DNA of 63,952 bases from CAVPDE01 sp964580575 (GCA_964580575.1 CAZOLJ010000018.1:1-63952); one strand, 5' to 3'; numbered from the stretch's first letter, positions 23,988 through 32,660 are shown. Made by a program: numbers and translations. The notes: generated by a model not told the origin, from the sequence alone.

Positions 23988-26465
23988 ATGGAAGGCAACC
24001 CCAAGACACCGCCTGTGACCTCGCGTCACGCCGTCCTTCTCTTCTTCACCTCCGCCTCTGTCCTTGCCTATGAAATTCTCCTCATGCGGCTCCTCTCCAT
24101 CAGCTTCTGGTATCACTTTGCCTACATGGTCATCAGCGTAGCCCTTCTTGGATTCGGCGCAGCCGGCTCTTTTCTCTTCCTCCTGTCCAGGCGGGTTTAC
24201 GGAAACATGGATACGTGGCTGGTCCTTCTTGCAGGGGCTGCGTCTCTTTCCTTTCCTCTTGCCTTCAGCCTGGCAAAGGAAATCGGCCTGGACCCGCTTC
24301 AGCTTGTCTGGCAAAACACAGAGTGGTTCAAGATGTTCGCGACCTACCTGGTCATGGCGGTCCCCTTTCTTCTCTCAGGAGGGATTGTCGGCATCATCCT
24401 TTCTGCGGCCGGAAGAGACGTCCCGAAGCTTTACGCAGCGGACCTCCTTGGCGCGGGGTTCGGCTGCATGGCTGTGGTGCCTGCCTTGTATTTGGGGCCC
24501 CCATGGCTGCTCCTCCCTCTGCTGAGCGGGTCCGTGCTTGCCGCTGCAGGGTGGTGCTGCCCACGCACGGCATGGGGCGGCAAGGGGATCCTGGTTCTTC
24601 CCGTCGCAGGCACCCTTGTCCTGGCCTGTTATGTTCTGCTGCCCCCTGTTCCGCAACTCCATCACACCAAAGCCTTGCCTATGACCATGGCCTTTCCGGA
24701 TGCCAGGGTAGAAGCGGAGAGGGACGGGCCGCTGGGCCTGATCCACGTGGTGGGAAGCTCGCTCATCAGGGACGTGCCCGGACTGAGCCTCCATTACGGT
24801 CTTGATGGGAAAGGGCGGGACGGGGTTCTTCCGAACCAGAAAACGATTTTTTCCGACGGCGAAGCTCTGAGCACGATCACCCGCTTCAAGGGTGACCTCA
24901 GCGAGTTGGAGCATCTGGACTTCACGACCATGGCCCTTCCATACCATGTCCGCCGTCCTGAAAAGGTCCTTGTTGTTGGGGCCGGCGGTGGGACGGATGT
25001 GCTCCTTGCGCTTAAACAGAAAGCCTCAAGAATTGTCGCACTGGAATCCAATCCTCAGGTCGCTGAACTGATGACCGGCCCCTTTGCAGGCTTCTCCGGG
25101 CACCTGTACTCGAAGCCGGAGGTGCAACTTCTGATCCAAGAGGCACGCCAGTTTCTTCATGGTACAGAGGACCGATTTGATCTGATCCAGCTGTCGCTGC
25201 TCGATTCCTTCGGGGGCTCGGCTGCCGGACTTTACTCTGCCGCTGAGAGCTATCTTTACACCACAGAGGCTTTTGGTCTGTATCTTTCCCGGCTCAACGA
25301 TTCAGGGATCCTGGCTGTCACGCGCTGGCTCAAACTGCCCCCCAGGGATTCTTTGAGACTTTTCTCCACAACGGTGTCTGCGCTGAGAGAAGCGGGGATT
25401 TCAAAGAGACCGGAAGAACACATCGTCTTGATTCGAAGCTGGAAGACTTCGACCCTTCTTGTGTCAATGGCTCCTTTCATGGCCGAAGAGATAGAAAAAG
25501 TCCGGGCCTTCAGTGACAGGCGAAGTTTCGACGTAGACTATTTCGCGGGCATAAGGGAAGACGTGGCCAATCGCTACGATGTTCAGAAGGAGGCCACCTC
25601 CTTCAAGGGCGCGACTTCCCTGGTCGGACCGGAATCAGAGCGCTTCTTAAGAAACTACCTCTTTGACGTGTCTCCAACGACGGACGACAGGCCCTATTTC
25701 TCCCACTTCTTTCGTTGGGACAAGGCATGGGCTCTTCTGCAGCATCTCCGCAGAGAATTTCTGCCTTTTGTCGAAATCGGGTATGTCCTCATCATCGCTA
25801 CTTTGGTGCAAGCCGTTGTGGCTGGTGGGGCTTTGATCCTTCTTCCCCTCTTAGGCCTTCGACGCACCGGCGAAAGGGCAAAGGGTGGTTTATCCGCACG
25901 GGCAGTTCTCGGTACGCTGTTCTATTTCGGTTTCATTGGCTTTGCGTTCATGTTTCTTGAGATGGCGCTTCTTCCTAAATACATCCTTCTCCTCTCCCAC
26001 CCTATTTATTCAACAGCCGTGGTGCTGGGCGCGGTTCTGGTTTTCGCAGGGTGTGGCAGTTTGACCGTCAGGCATGTGGAAAGCCGATCTCTCTGGGTTG
26101 CGGTGACGTGTGTGTGCACCTGGGTTCTGATTCAGGCTCTTGTGGAGGAGAGGGTGTTCGCATGGGCGCTTGGCTGGCCTTTCGGAGGAAGGCTCGCGCT
26201 CACCGTAGTCACGGTGGGAAGCCTGTCCTTTTTCCTGGGTTGGCCCTTTCCCATCGGGCTTCGAGAGACCTCGGGCCGCTTTCCATCTCTTGTCCCGTGG
26301 GCGTGGGGGATCAACGGATGCGCATCGGTCATAGGCGCTGTTCTTGGCAAAATGATCAGCATGAGTGTCGGATTGCGAATGACCATGCTGATTGCAGCCC
26401 TGCTCTATGGAGTTGCGGCTTTTGTCTTCCGCTTCACGGTGCGAGAGTCTAGGAAAAGCAAGTGA
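23988..26465 (+). CDS. Membrane-bound spermidine synthase-like protein
   Basis: 825 residues. The N-terminal ~230 residues hold about six to seven hydrophobic helices (AVLLFFTSASVLAYEILLMRLL, FAYMVISVALLGFGAAGSF and so on). The central part is a Rossmann SAM-binding/spermidine-synthase-like domain with KVLVVGAGGGTDVLLALKQ and IVALESNPQVAELM, then QLSLLDSFGGSAAGLYSAAESYLYTTE. The C-terminus has about six more helices. Members of this family are widespread but biochemically unassigned; polyamine synthesis is not implied, since the catalytic Asp pattern of spermidine synthase is not obvious. Its position 18 nt after the exported pcm suggests a shared SAM-dependent or envelope role. Confidence 0.8.
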   Translation: MEGNPKTPPVTSRHAVLLFFTSASVLAYEILLMRLLSISFWYHFAYMVISVALLGFGAAGSFLFLLSRRVYGNMDTWLVLLAGAASLSFPLAFSLAKEIGLDPLQLVWQNTEWFKMFATYLVMAVPFLLSGGIVGIILSAAGRDVPKLYAADLLGAGFGCMAVVPALYLGPPWLLLPLLSGSVLAAAGWCCPRTAWGGKGILVLPVAGTLVLACYVLLPPVPQLHHTKALPMTMAFPDARVEAERDGPLGLIHVVGSSLIRDVPGLSLHYGLDGKGRDGVLPNQKTIFSDGEALSTITRFKGDLSELEHLDFTTMALPYHVRRPEKVLVVGAGGGTDVLLALKQKASRIVALESNPQVAELMTGPFAGFSGHLYSKPEVQLLIQEARQFLHGTEDRFDLIQLSLLDSFGGSAAGLYSAAESYLYTTEAFGLYLSRLNDSGILAVTRWLKLPPRDSLRLFSTTVSALREAGISKRPEEHIVLIRSWKTSTLLVSMAPFMAEEIEKVRAFSDRRSFDVDYFAGIREDVANRYDVQKEATSFKGATSLVGPESERFLRNYLFDVSPTTDDRPYFSHFFRWDKAWALLQHLRREFLPFVEIGYVLIIATLVQAVVAGGALILLPLLGLRRTGERAKGGLSARAVLGTLFYFGFIGFAFMFLEMALLPKYILLLSHPIYSTAVVLGAVLVFAGCGSLTVRHVESRSLWVAVTCVCTWVLIQALVEERVFAWALGWPFGGRLALTVVTVGSLSFFLGWPFPIGLRETSGRFPSLVPWAWGINGCASVIGAVLGKMISMSVGLRMTMLIAALLYGVAAFVFRFTVRESRKSK

Positions 26466-26543
26466 GAGGAGTGGAGCCAAGTGAAAATTTATGGGGATAG
26501 AAATGGCAATGTGTGGTAAATGTCCCCTTCAGGAGTGGGAGAA

Positions 26544-27224
26544 ATGGAGGGGACAAGATATTCGCACTGGTTCTTGATCGTCGTGGCGGTTTTTGTCACC
26601 TGCCTGATCACAGCCAACATCATTGCCGTCAAGCTGGTTGACCTCTTTGGGCTGATTCTGCCGGCTGCGATTTTCATTTTTCCGTTGAGTTACATTACGG
26701 GAGATGTGCTCACGGAGGTTTATGGCTATCGGCAGGCGCGAAAGGTCATCTGGTTGGGTTTTCTCTGCAATGTCCTCGTGGTGATTGCAATCTGGATCGC
26801 ACAGGTTCTGCCTGCCGCGTCTTTCTGGGACGGACAGAAAGCCTACGAACGGATTCTCGGATACACGCCTAGGATCCTGGCCGCTTCCTTCCTCGCCTAC
26901 CTCGCAGGTGAGTTTGCCAACTCCTTTGTCCTGGCAAAAATGAAGATCGCCACCCAGGGGCGGTGGCTCTGGATGCGCACCATCGGATCAACGCTCGTGG
27001 GGCAGGGGCTGGACTCCGTGGTTTTCATTTCCCTTGCTTTTGCGGGGACCATCCCGGTCCATGCGCTCACCCTGGCCATTGTCACCCAGTGGCTCGCAAA
27101 ATCGGCCTACGAGGCGGTCGCCACCCCGTTCACTTACCTGGTCGTGAATTTCCTCAAAAGGAAAGAGGGGATGGACACCTATGACCATAAAACAAGGTTC
27201 AACCCTCTCCTGATTTCGGAATAG
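26544..27224 (+). CDS. yhhQ: Queuosine-precursor (VUT/YhhQ family) transporter
   Basis: An ECF-like membrane protein that imports preQ0/preQ1 for queuosine tRNA modification. About six helices; diagnostic segments are NIIAVKLVDLFGLILPAAIFIFPLSYITGDVLTEVYG (split here as NIIAVKLVDLFG, then FPLSYITGDVLTEVYGY), FANSFVLAKMK and TIGSTLVGQGLDSVVF. I chose the ATG at 26544 (AGGAG 8 nt upstream) over the in-frame ATG at 26520. 226 residues, normal. I see no preQ1 riboswitch in the 78 nt upstream. The acyl-CoA dehydrogenase gene follows after 49 nt. Confidence 0.9.
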   Translation: MEGTRYSHWFLIVVAVFVTCLITANIIAVKLVDLFGLILPAAIFIFPLSYITGDVLTEVYGYRQARKVIWLGFLCNVLVVIAIWIAQVLPAASFWDGQKAYERILGYTPRILAASFLAYLAGEFANSFVLAKMKIATQGRWLWMRTIGSTLVGQGLDSVVFISLAFAGTIPVHALTLAIVTQWLAKSAYEAVATPFTYLVVNFLKRKEGMDTYDHKTRFNPLLISE

Positions 27225-27273
27225 AGGCTTTTCTTCAAGAACTCCCAGCTCCACGCAAGGAGGCGGGACGGAT

Positions 27274-28407
27274 ATGGACATGCTGACGGAAGAGCAGCGG
27301 ATCCTGCTCGATAATGTGCGCAAGGTGGTGAAGCAGAAGGTCGCTCCTGGGGCCGCGGAACTGGACCGTCTGGGGGACTTCAACTGGGAGACCGCCTCCC
27401 TGTTCTGGGACCTGGGGCTCCTTCAGATCATGCTGCCGGAGGAATACGGGGGCTGGCCGTTCCATCCCTGCCACACCCTTTGCCTTTGCATCGAGGAGAT
27501 CGCCAAAGGCTGTGCTTCGTCCGCGCTCATGCTCATCATCCAGGCCGTGGGAAGCTTTCCTCTGATCCACGCAGGCAACGATTTCCAGAAAAAAAAGTAC
27601 TTTCCCCTGCTCTCCGAGCAGAGGCAGTTGATCGCTTATCTGGTCACGGAGCCGGGCGCAGGCTCGGATGTGGCGGCGATCACCGCCAAGGCCCAGAAAC
27701 GGGGGCACCCCTATGTTCTGACAGGGCAGAAAACCTTTGCCACCAACGGGGGGGTTGCGGGGCTCTATTCGGTGCTGGCGAGAACAGGGGAAAACGCCCT
27801 GTCCTTCTTTATTGTAGAAAGACCCTGGAAAGGGGTGACCATCGGCAAGCACGAGGACAAGTGCGGTTTTCGAGGAAGCGATACGTCGGAAGTCCTTCTG
27901 GAAGACGTGGAAGTTCCTGAAGAGAACCTGGTTGGAAAAGAGGGCGGCGGTTTCTTGATTGCCATGGCGGATTTTGATATGTCTCGACCCACTGTGGCCG
28001 CCCTGTCCCTGGGGATTGCCGAAGGGGCGCTGGACTATGCAACGGAATATGCCGGGCACCGGCATACCTTTGGGAAGCCCCTGATCGGGCACCAGCCCAT
28101 CCAGTTCATGCTTGCGGACGCGTCGATTCTCATCGAGGCAGGGAGAGGGCTCATGGAAAAGGCGGCCTTGAACTTCGACGCAAAACATAGGAACACCACC
28201 TTGGCCTCCATGGCCAAGTGCTTCTGCAGCGATGCGGCCATGAAGATCACCACGGACATGGTGCAGGTGCTGGGCGGGTACGGGTACATCAAGGACTTTC
28301 CTGTGGAGAGGATGTTCAGGGACGCCAAGCTGACGCAGATCTTCGAGGGGGCCAATCAAATTCAGCGCATGATCATCGGCCGAGAGATTCTGAAGAAAGG
28401 GTTTTGA
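27274..28407 (+). CDS. Acyl-CoA dehydrogenase 1
   Basis: An FAD enzyme that makes the alpha-beta double bond in an acyl-CoA. 377 residues, standard length. N-terminal helical domain, then the FAD/substrate motif YLVTEPGAGSDVAAI, and the C-terminal GGYGYIKDFPVERMFRDAKLTQIFEGANQIQR (quoted in parts: GGYGYIKDFPVERMFRDAK, then IFEGANQIQR), in which the Glu of FEGANQ is the catalytic base. Paired with a second acyl-CoA dehydrogenase 36 nt downstream, so both are probably cotranscribed. Straight-chain, branched or cyclic (for example cyclohexanecarboxyl-CoA-type) substrates are all possible. Confidence 0.92.
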   Translation: MDMLTEEQRILLDNVRKVVKQKVAPGAAELDRLGDFNWETASLFWDLGLLQIMLPEEYGGWPFHPCHTLCLCIEEIAKGCASSALMLIIQAVGSFPLIHAGNDFQKKKYFPLLSEQRQLIAYLVTEPGAGSDVAAITAKAQKRGHPYVLTGQKTFATNGGVAGLYSVLARTGENALSFFIVERPWKGVTIGKHEDKCGFRGSDTSEVLLEDVEVPEENLVGKEGGGFLIAMADFDMSRPTVAALSLGIAEGALDYATEYAGHRHTFGKPLIGHQPIQFMLADASILIEAGRGLMEKAALNFDAKHRNTTLASMAKCFCSDAAMKITTDMVQVLGGYGYIKDFPVERMFRDAKLTQIFEGANQIQRMIIGREILKKGF

Positions 28408-28443
28408 AAGGCCCAGGTCTGACGATGAGGGAGGTTTCAGCTA

Positions 28444-29649
28444 ATGGATTTCTCTTTGACCAAAGAGCAGAGGGATATCAAAAAGGCGGCGGCGGAATTT
28501 GCACAGAAAGAATTTCTTCCTGAGGTAGCGCAGGAGCATGAATTGAACCACCGCTACCCGCGTGAGCTGTTCAAGAAGGCGGCTCAGCTCGGTTTCATCG
28601 GTCTCGATTATCCGGAAAGGATCGGCGGTGGAGACATGGGTGTCATCGAGAATGTGCTGGTCATTGAGGAGTTCTGCAAAGCGGATTCAGGACTCGGCAT
28701 GGCACTCCACCTGGGTTACGTTCCTTCCAAGGTCATCAAGGTCGTTGGGAGCTCTCAGCAGCAGGAAAAATTCCTCGGACCTCTGGTCAGAGGAGACTGG
28801 ATTTCCGCCATCGCCATGACCGAACCGGACCACGGCAGCGACCTCACCCGGATGGAGACGACTCTGGTTGAAGAAGAAGACGGCTTTGTGATCAACGGCA
28901 CCAAGGTCTTCACCACCAACGGTTCTTATGCGGATTTTTTTGTGGTTCTTGTCCAGGAAGACGCCCATGCGGCACCGGGGAAGGGGATGAGCACGGTCAT
29001 TGTCGAAAAAGAGCCCGGGTCGTGGCTCCAGGGCAGCCTTGAGATCAGCGAGATCCCTAACAAGATGGGGCTCAGGATGACCTCCAGCGCAGAGCTGGTC
29101 TTCCACAACCTCAAAATCCGGAAGGAGAACATGCTCGGGCAAAGGGGCCGCGGCCTTCTGAACGTCCTCGACTTTCTCGATGAGAGCCGGATTGAAATCG
29201 GCGCCCAGGCCCTGGGAAACGCCGAAGGCGCCTTCTTGAAAGCCCTGAAACACGCCAGGGAAAGAACCCAGTTCCAGAAACCGATCATCGACTTTCAGGG
29301 GGTGGGCCACAAACTTGCCAGAATGTGGAGCCAGATTCAGTCCCTCAAGTGGCTCACCTATTACGGAGCCTGGTTGTGCGACCACAAGAATGAAAGCACA
29401 GCCGCTTCGATCCCTCTCTTTACCTCGATGGTGAAACACCACGTGCCTGAGACGGCCAAGCAGGTCATCGATGAAACCATCAGCATCTTCGGCGGGTACG
29501 GTTATTTTCTCGATCAGGACGTGGAGAGGAGATACCGCGACAACCGTATCGTGGAGATCTACGAAGGCACGGTGGAGGTTCAACTCAACAACATGGTGCG
29601 TCTTCTCAAAAAGCTCAACCTCGACTTTCTCACCTCGACCCTTCTCTGA
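28444..29649 (+). CDS. Acyl-CoA dehydrogenase 2
   Basis: 401 residues, same family as the preceding gene but clearly diverged from it. Motifs: AIAMTEPDHGSDLTRMET (FAD/substrate strand), GTKVFTTNGSYADFF, and the C-terminal SIFGGYGYFLDQDVERRYRD followed by EIYEGTVEVQLNNMV, where the Glu of YEGT is the catalytic base. A second base position used by isovaleryl/long-chain enzymes is not needed here. The N-terminus MDFSLTKEQRDIKKAAAEFA is the usual start. Converges with the exported DUF6599-like gene, with 14 nt between stops. Confidence 0.92.
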   Translation: MDFSLTKEQRDIKKAAAEFAQKEFLPEVAQEHELNHRYPRELFKKAAQLGFIGLDYPERIGGGDMGVIENVLVIEEFCKADSGLGMALHLGYVPSKVIKVVGSSQQQEKFLGPLVRGDWISAIAMTEPDHGSDLTRMETTLVEEEDGFVINGTKVFTTNGSYADFFVVLVQEDAHAAPGKGMSTVIVEKEPGSWLQGSLEISEIPNKMGLRMTSSAELVFHNLKIRKENMLGQRGRGLLNVLDFLDESRIEIGAQALGNAEGAFLKALKHARERTQFQKPIIDFQGVGHKLARMWSQIQSLKWLTYYGAWLCDHKNESTAASIPLFTSMVKHHVPETAKQVIDETISIFGGYGYFLDQDVERRYRDNRIVEIYEGTVEVQLNNMVRLLKKLNLDFLTSTLL

Positions 29650-29663
29650 GAGAGCAGAAGGGG

Positions 29664-30224
29664 TCATTGGGTGCGGGCCGGTGCGCGGATCCTCTCAGCG
29701 ACCAGACGACCTATCTGGAGAAGCCACTCCAAGGTCTCTTTCTGGGTGTCATATCCGGATAACGTGACCTGGAAAGACCCTTTTTGGAAGTTCAGGTAGT
29801 AGTCTTCCATGGCCGCTTCTTCTCCCACAGGGACCGTGGCTCCTCTGTCTCCTGCTTTCTTGCGGTGAATCCTTTTGGCGCTCTCCGGGGAAAGCATTTC
29901 ATAGACATCCACGTTGATCCGTTTCCCCTCGTTGTTTCGGTAAGTCGCCAGGAGCGCTCGCCTGAACCCTTGTTTCACGTATTCCTCTGCCCCGCCGTTG
30001 ATGAGCTCGAAGAGCGCCATCCCTTCAGCCGTCTGTGGCTCTCCGTCGAGCGTCCATCCCTTGAGATCGGATTCCAAAGGCAGCAAGCGCACCATCGGCT
30101 CCTGAGACCGGGGTTCTTCCGCTTGAGAGCAGACGGCAGCAAGAGAGGAGATGACAGAAGCGATCAGAACACAAAGCATCTCACGGGAGGCAGCTTTTCT
30201 ATTCCTTGGCCGTTGGGGTTCCAT
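29664..30224 (-). CDS. Exported protein of unknown function (DUF6599-like)
   Basis: 186 residues. A hydrophobic segment MLCVLIASVISSLAAVCS at residues 16-33 looks like a signal peptide (cut before QAEEP), with an unusually long charged stretch ahead of it; the internal Met16 is an alternative start. The mature part has LKGWTLDGEPQTAEG, LFELINGGAEEYVKQGFRRA, and VDVYEMLSPESAKRI, a pattern I associate with small exported DUF6599-type proteins of unknown function. It starts 5 nt after the stop of the upstream DUF362/Tat gene and is probably its operon partner. Confidence 0.65.
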   Translation of the reverse strand: MEPQRPRNRKAASREMLCVLIASVISSLAAVCSQAEEPRSQEPMVRLLPLESDLKGWTLDGEPQTAEGMALFELINGGAEEYVKQGFRRALLATYRNNEGKRINVDVYEMLSPESAKRIHRKKAGDRGATVPVGEEAAMEDYYLNFQKGSFQVTLSGYDTQKETLEWLLQIGRLVAERIRAPARTQ

Positions 30225-30228
30225 AGGC

Positions 30229-31173
30229 TCAAACCGAGAGGGATTTGACTCTCAACCGGCCGAGGTTCATGTTGCCCAGGCCGTGGCGGGACGCCTTGGG
30301 GATCATCAGAACCTCCTCGGGTTGAAGGCCCAGGAACCGGCAGCAGAAGGCGTCTAGGCTGACGGGGTTGGTCGAGGCCACGACGGTTTCAGAGTCGCCG
30401 AGTTTGCCCGGGCCGTAAGGCCCGTTTTCTGTGATGAAGGTGGTGGCATCCGAGAGACAAAGGTTCGGCTTCCTGACGAGATTCAGGTCGGCGATGCATT
30501 GGTTCAGGTGGTCCAAATCTCCATACCATCCCAGCCTCAAGGTGCCCCAGTGAAAGAAGCTGTTGGTGGAAAAAGGGCAGAGGCCCATCATGTTCTTGAG
30601 AGCACCGGAGTAATGGACGCCGTCGTGATGCTTGGTGATCGACACGTTGATGAAGACGTCGCATTCAAACAGGTCCTTGGCGACCTGTGCGTCCTTCAAC
30701 GCGACGCCGCCAGGGATCTCCACCTTCACACGGTCCCCGCTCTCATATTTCAAACCCTTGATCACCTTCGCGAGGTCGCCGCTCCTGGAAGACCTTTCCC
30801 AGTATCCCCGGTAAGGGTCCTTCAGGTAACGGATTTCTTTGGCGCCCGCCTCAAGACATCTCTCCAGCACGGCAAGCACCACATCAGGGTTGACCGAAGC
30901 CCCGATGTTCTTGAAAGGAGAGTTCACCAGGATTCCCACCCTGTCCCCCCTTCGCACAAAAGCTTCAATCCCTCCGAGCTCCTGAAGCGCCTTCTGAGTG
31001 GCGACAAAAGGATCTTTGCTCTTTACGGCAACGAGATCGGGCTTCATCTCGGGGGAGGGAGATCCTTGCGGCTTGGTCTGAGCCAGAACGGACAATGGTC
31101 CTGAGCTCAGAAGAGCGCCGCCCGTCACGCAGGCGGATTTCTTCAAAAAGGAACGGCGATTCATTGGATTCAT
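30229..31173 (-). CDS. DUF362 protein with twin-arginine signal
   Basis: 314 residues. The N-terminus MNPMNRRSFLKKSACVTGGA is a Tat signal (RRSFLKK), with cleavage likely near VLAQ-TK, so the folded protein is exported. The mature domain is DUF362-like: VGILVNSPFKNIGASVNPDVV, DVFINVSITKHHDGVHYSGALKNMMG (given in pieces: INVSITKHH, YSGALKNMMGLCPF) and DLNLVRKPNLCLSDATTF. Tat export suggests a metal or redox cofactor, yet the ferredoxin clusters often fused to DUF362 are absent here. The downstream DUF6599-like gene is coupled. Confidence 0.8.
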   Translation of the reverse strand: MNPMNRRSFLKKSACVTGGALLSSGPLSVLAQTKPQGSPSPEMKPDLVAVKSKDPFVATQKALQELGGIEAFVRRGDRVGILVNSPFKNIGASVNPDVVLAVLERCLEAGAKEIRYLKDPYRGYWERSSRSGDLAKVIKGLKYESGDRVKVEIPGGVALKDAQVAKDLFECDVFINVSITKHHDGVHYSGALKNMMGLCPFSTNSFFHWGTLRLGWYGDLDHLNQCIADLNLVRKPNLCLSDATTFITENGPYGPGKLGDSETVVASTNPVSLDAFCCRFLGLQPEEVLMIPKASRHGLGNMNLGRLRVKSLSV

Positions 31174-31288
31174 GACCTTTTCACGATTCGAAAAGCTTCT
31201 TTCTGGGTTATTAGCCTTGCAGACCTGATGCCCTCTTCTCCTTCAGCTAACACAGAGATCAGGGCCCCGTGGCATGGCTCGGCCTTCC

Positions 31289-31489
31289 CTATCTTGTGTG
31301 CTTGGCGATTAGCTCGCGTACTTTGGGGACGAGCGTATTAGGGATTTCCATGAATGTCTGAGAAGAGTCCTCGTAAGCAGCCTCATCTTCTGCCATGGCC
31401 TCTTCCTCTGACTGGGCTTCATAGTGCTTGAGCACTCTTCGCACACGCTCTTCATCCCAACCGGGCGGAAACTTGTTTGCTTTCATCAT
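31289..31489 (-). CDS. Putative antitoxin of a small two-gene module
   Basis: 66 residues, acidic in the middle (EAQSEEEAMAEDEAAYED) with helical ends: DEERVRRVLKHYEAQ and VPKVRELIAKHTR. It overlaps the upstream toxin-like gene by 4 nt (ATGA), the usual toxin-antitoxin arrangement, though here the likely toxin comes first. Assigning it as an antitoxin rests on size, charge and coupling rather than on a recognised DNA-binding fold. Confidence 0.6.
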   Translation of the reverse strand: MMKANKFPPGWDEERVRRVLKHYEAQSEEEAMAEDEAAYEDSSQTFMEIPNTLVPKVRELIAKHTR

Positions 31490-31770
31490 CCTTTTCTCCT
31501 TCGGCGTCGCCTTCGGTAGGCGGTCAAAGGTTTTCCCCGCAACTCGTAGGCGGTTATAACAAAAACGCTCTCGGGATCTGGGTCAGGCACATAGATCACG
31601 CGTAGATAACGCCCGCCCAAAGTCTGCCCGATGGCGATCCTGGAGCCCTCTTGCCCCGGTCTATCTTCCCCAGGATTTGCTAAAACATCCTCGGCTTCAC
31701 CCTCGCGTACTCCATGCCTATGAATATGCGGCATACCGGTTTCCGGGTCAATATAAAACCGCGTTCTCAT
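31486..31770 (-). CDS. Small DUF4258-like/toxin-like protein
   Basis: 94 residues. MPHIHRHGVREGEAEDVLANP, then GRYLRVIYVPDPDPESVFVITAYEL, ending in a strongly basic tail TAYRRRRRRRKG. The beta-rich core and the pattern ITAYEL-x-GKPL resemble RelE/BrnT-like and DUF4258 small proteins found as toxins beside antitoxins. It is translationally coupled to the acidic 66-residue protein. The ATG lies 19 nt after the recombination side of an attC-like site, as in integron cassettes. Confidence 0.65.
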   Translation of the reverse strand: MRTRFYIDPETGMPHIHRHGVREGEAEDVLANPGEDRPGQEGSRIAIGQTLGGRYLRVIYVPDPDPESVFVITAYELRGKPLTAYRRRRRRRKG

Positions 31771-31788
31771 AGCCCGTAGAGTCCATTA

Positions 31789-31852
31789 GCCTAACGGGCT
31801 GCTCAGGGGCGGCGCTCTTTTTGTGCCATCCACTGAAGCAGCATGGTTAGAG
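31789..31852 (-). repeat. attC-like site (integron cassette recombination site)
   Basis: On the minus strand, 4 nt after the stop of the DCD-nuclease gene: CTCTAAC, CAT, GCTGCTTCAG, a ~24-nt centre, CTGAGCAGC, CC, GTTAGGC. The outer boxes fit the attC ends (RYYYAAC with one mismatch; GTTRRRY exactly). The inner arms pair with one unpaired T, as the extrahelical bases of attC do. The next gene begins ~20 nt beyond GTTAGGC. No integrase is in the window. Confidence 0.55.
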
Positions 31853-31856
31853 AGAT

Positions 31857-32660
31857 TCAGGCTCCACCTACCGAGACTCCGAAATCTCTCAGCTTTTTTG
31901 AAAGTGTAAAGTCCAGATTCTTGAGATCATCTGGGTAAATCTCGATCAATTTACATCGGTGCCGGTGATAAGCTTCGGACTTCTTCAAACGTCGGTTTTT
32001 GTAAACAGGGTCATCAAGCAGGCCCCAAAATTCAATGAAGACTGGCCTGTGGTCGAGTGTGTATACAGTAAAGTCAGGGATCATCTGTTCAGGTATGTTC
32101 GCTAACCGCTCGTATTCGTGATACACATGATTTCTCGAAAACCAATCGTCAATCGCTTGTTCAGAGAGTGAGCGGACTTGGTGACCATCGACACAAAGGT
32201 GGCGCCTTGGGTATTGAAGCCGGAAGTCGTCGTCTAGAAGCCTGAGCTCCTCACCGCGCTCCACGCCCCTTGTATAGCTGGCGGCATAGAACTGTAGCAG
32301 TTCCTGAGCGTCATCACCGAAGACCTTGTGCCTTACCCGAGGCCCTCGCGGTGTCACGGTCGTAATAAGCCGTTTGATGTTAAACCTTGGAACAGCCATT
32401 CTTTCTTTCGACACCAGTTTGACTCTGACCTGGAAAGGATAGCTGCCACCCCATGCTTTGGGTTCCATGGCGAGGCTACCATAGGAAATGGCTCGAAAAA
32501 CACCAAAAATGCTGTGCTCGCCACCCTGCGTGTAATTATATAAAAGGCAGGTGTCATTTCTGCGAACTTCCATCGGCCATCGAGCTTTCGCGCCAAACAG
32601 ATCTATTGCAAAACACTCGAACTGAGTTTCATCGTTGCACTCGAAAATCCAGATAATCAT
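31857..32660 (-). CDS. DCD (PUA-like) domain fused to a PD-(D/E)XK-type nuclease domain
   Basis: 267 residues, two domains. Residues 1-85 match the DCD (development and cell death) pattern: IFECNDETQFECFAIDLFG, then IFGVFRAISYG and AMEPKAWGGSYPFQVRVKL. DCD is a PUA-like fold related in shape to the EVE/YTH domains that read modified bases. Residues 162-252 look like a compact PD-(D/E)XK nuclease: SEQAIDDWF (E167), QMIPDFTVY (D196), RPVFIEFWG (E210, with Trp where Lys is usual), then YKNRRLKKSEAYHRHRCKLIEIYPDDL; Lys227 may replace the motif Lys. The arrangement suggests recognition of a modified nucleic acid followed by cleavage, like type IV restriction (inference). It sits in a cassette-like patch beside a toxin-antitoxin pair. 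The ATG at 32660 has no strong ribosome site. Confidence 0.72.
   Translation of the reverse strand: MIIWIFECNDETQFECFAIDLFGAKARWPMEVRRNDTCLLYNYTQGGEHSIFGVFRAISYGSLAMEPKAWGGSYPFQVRVKLVSKERMAVPRFNIKRLITTVTPRGPRVRHKVFGDDAQELLQFYAASYTRGVERGEELRLLDDDFRLQYPRRHLCVDGHQVRSLSEQAIDDWFSRNHVYHEYERLANIPEQMIPDFTVYTLDHRPVFIEFWGLLDDPVYKNRRLKKSEAYHRHRCKLIEIYPDDLKNLDFTLSKKLRDFGVSVGGA

Noticed and set aside
26466..26543. preQ1 riboswitch before the queuosine-precursor transporter
   Set aside because: I looked for the small preQ1 aptamer (C-rich loop and A-rich tail) and do not see it in these 78 nt.
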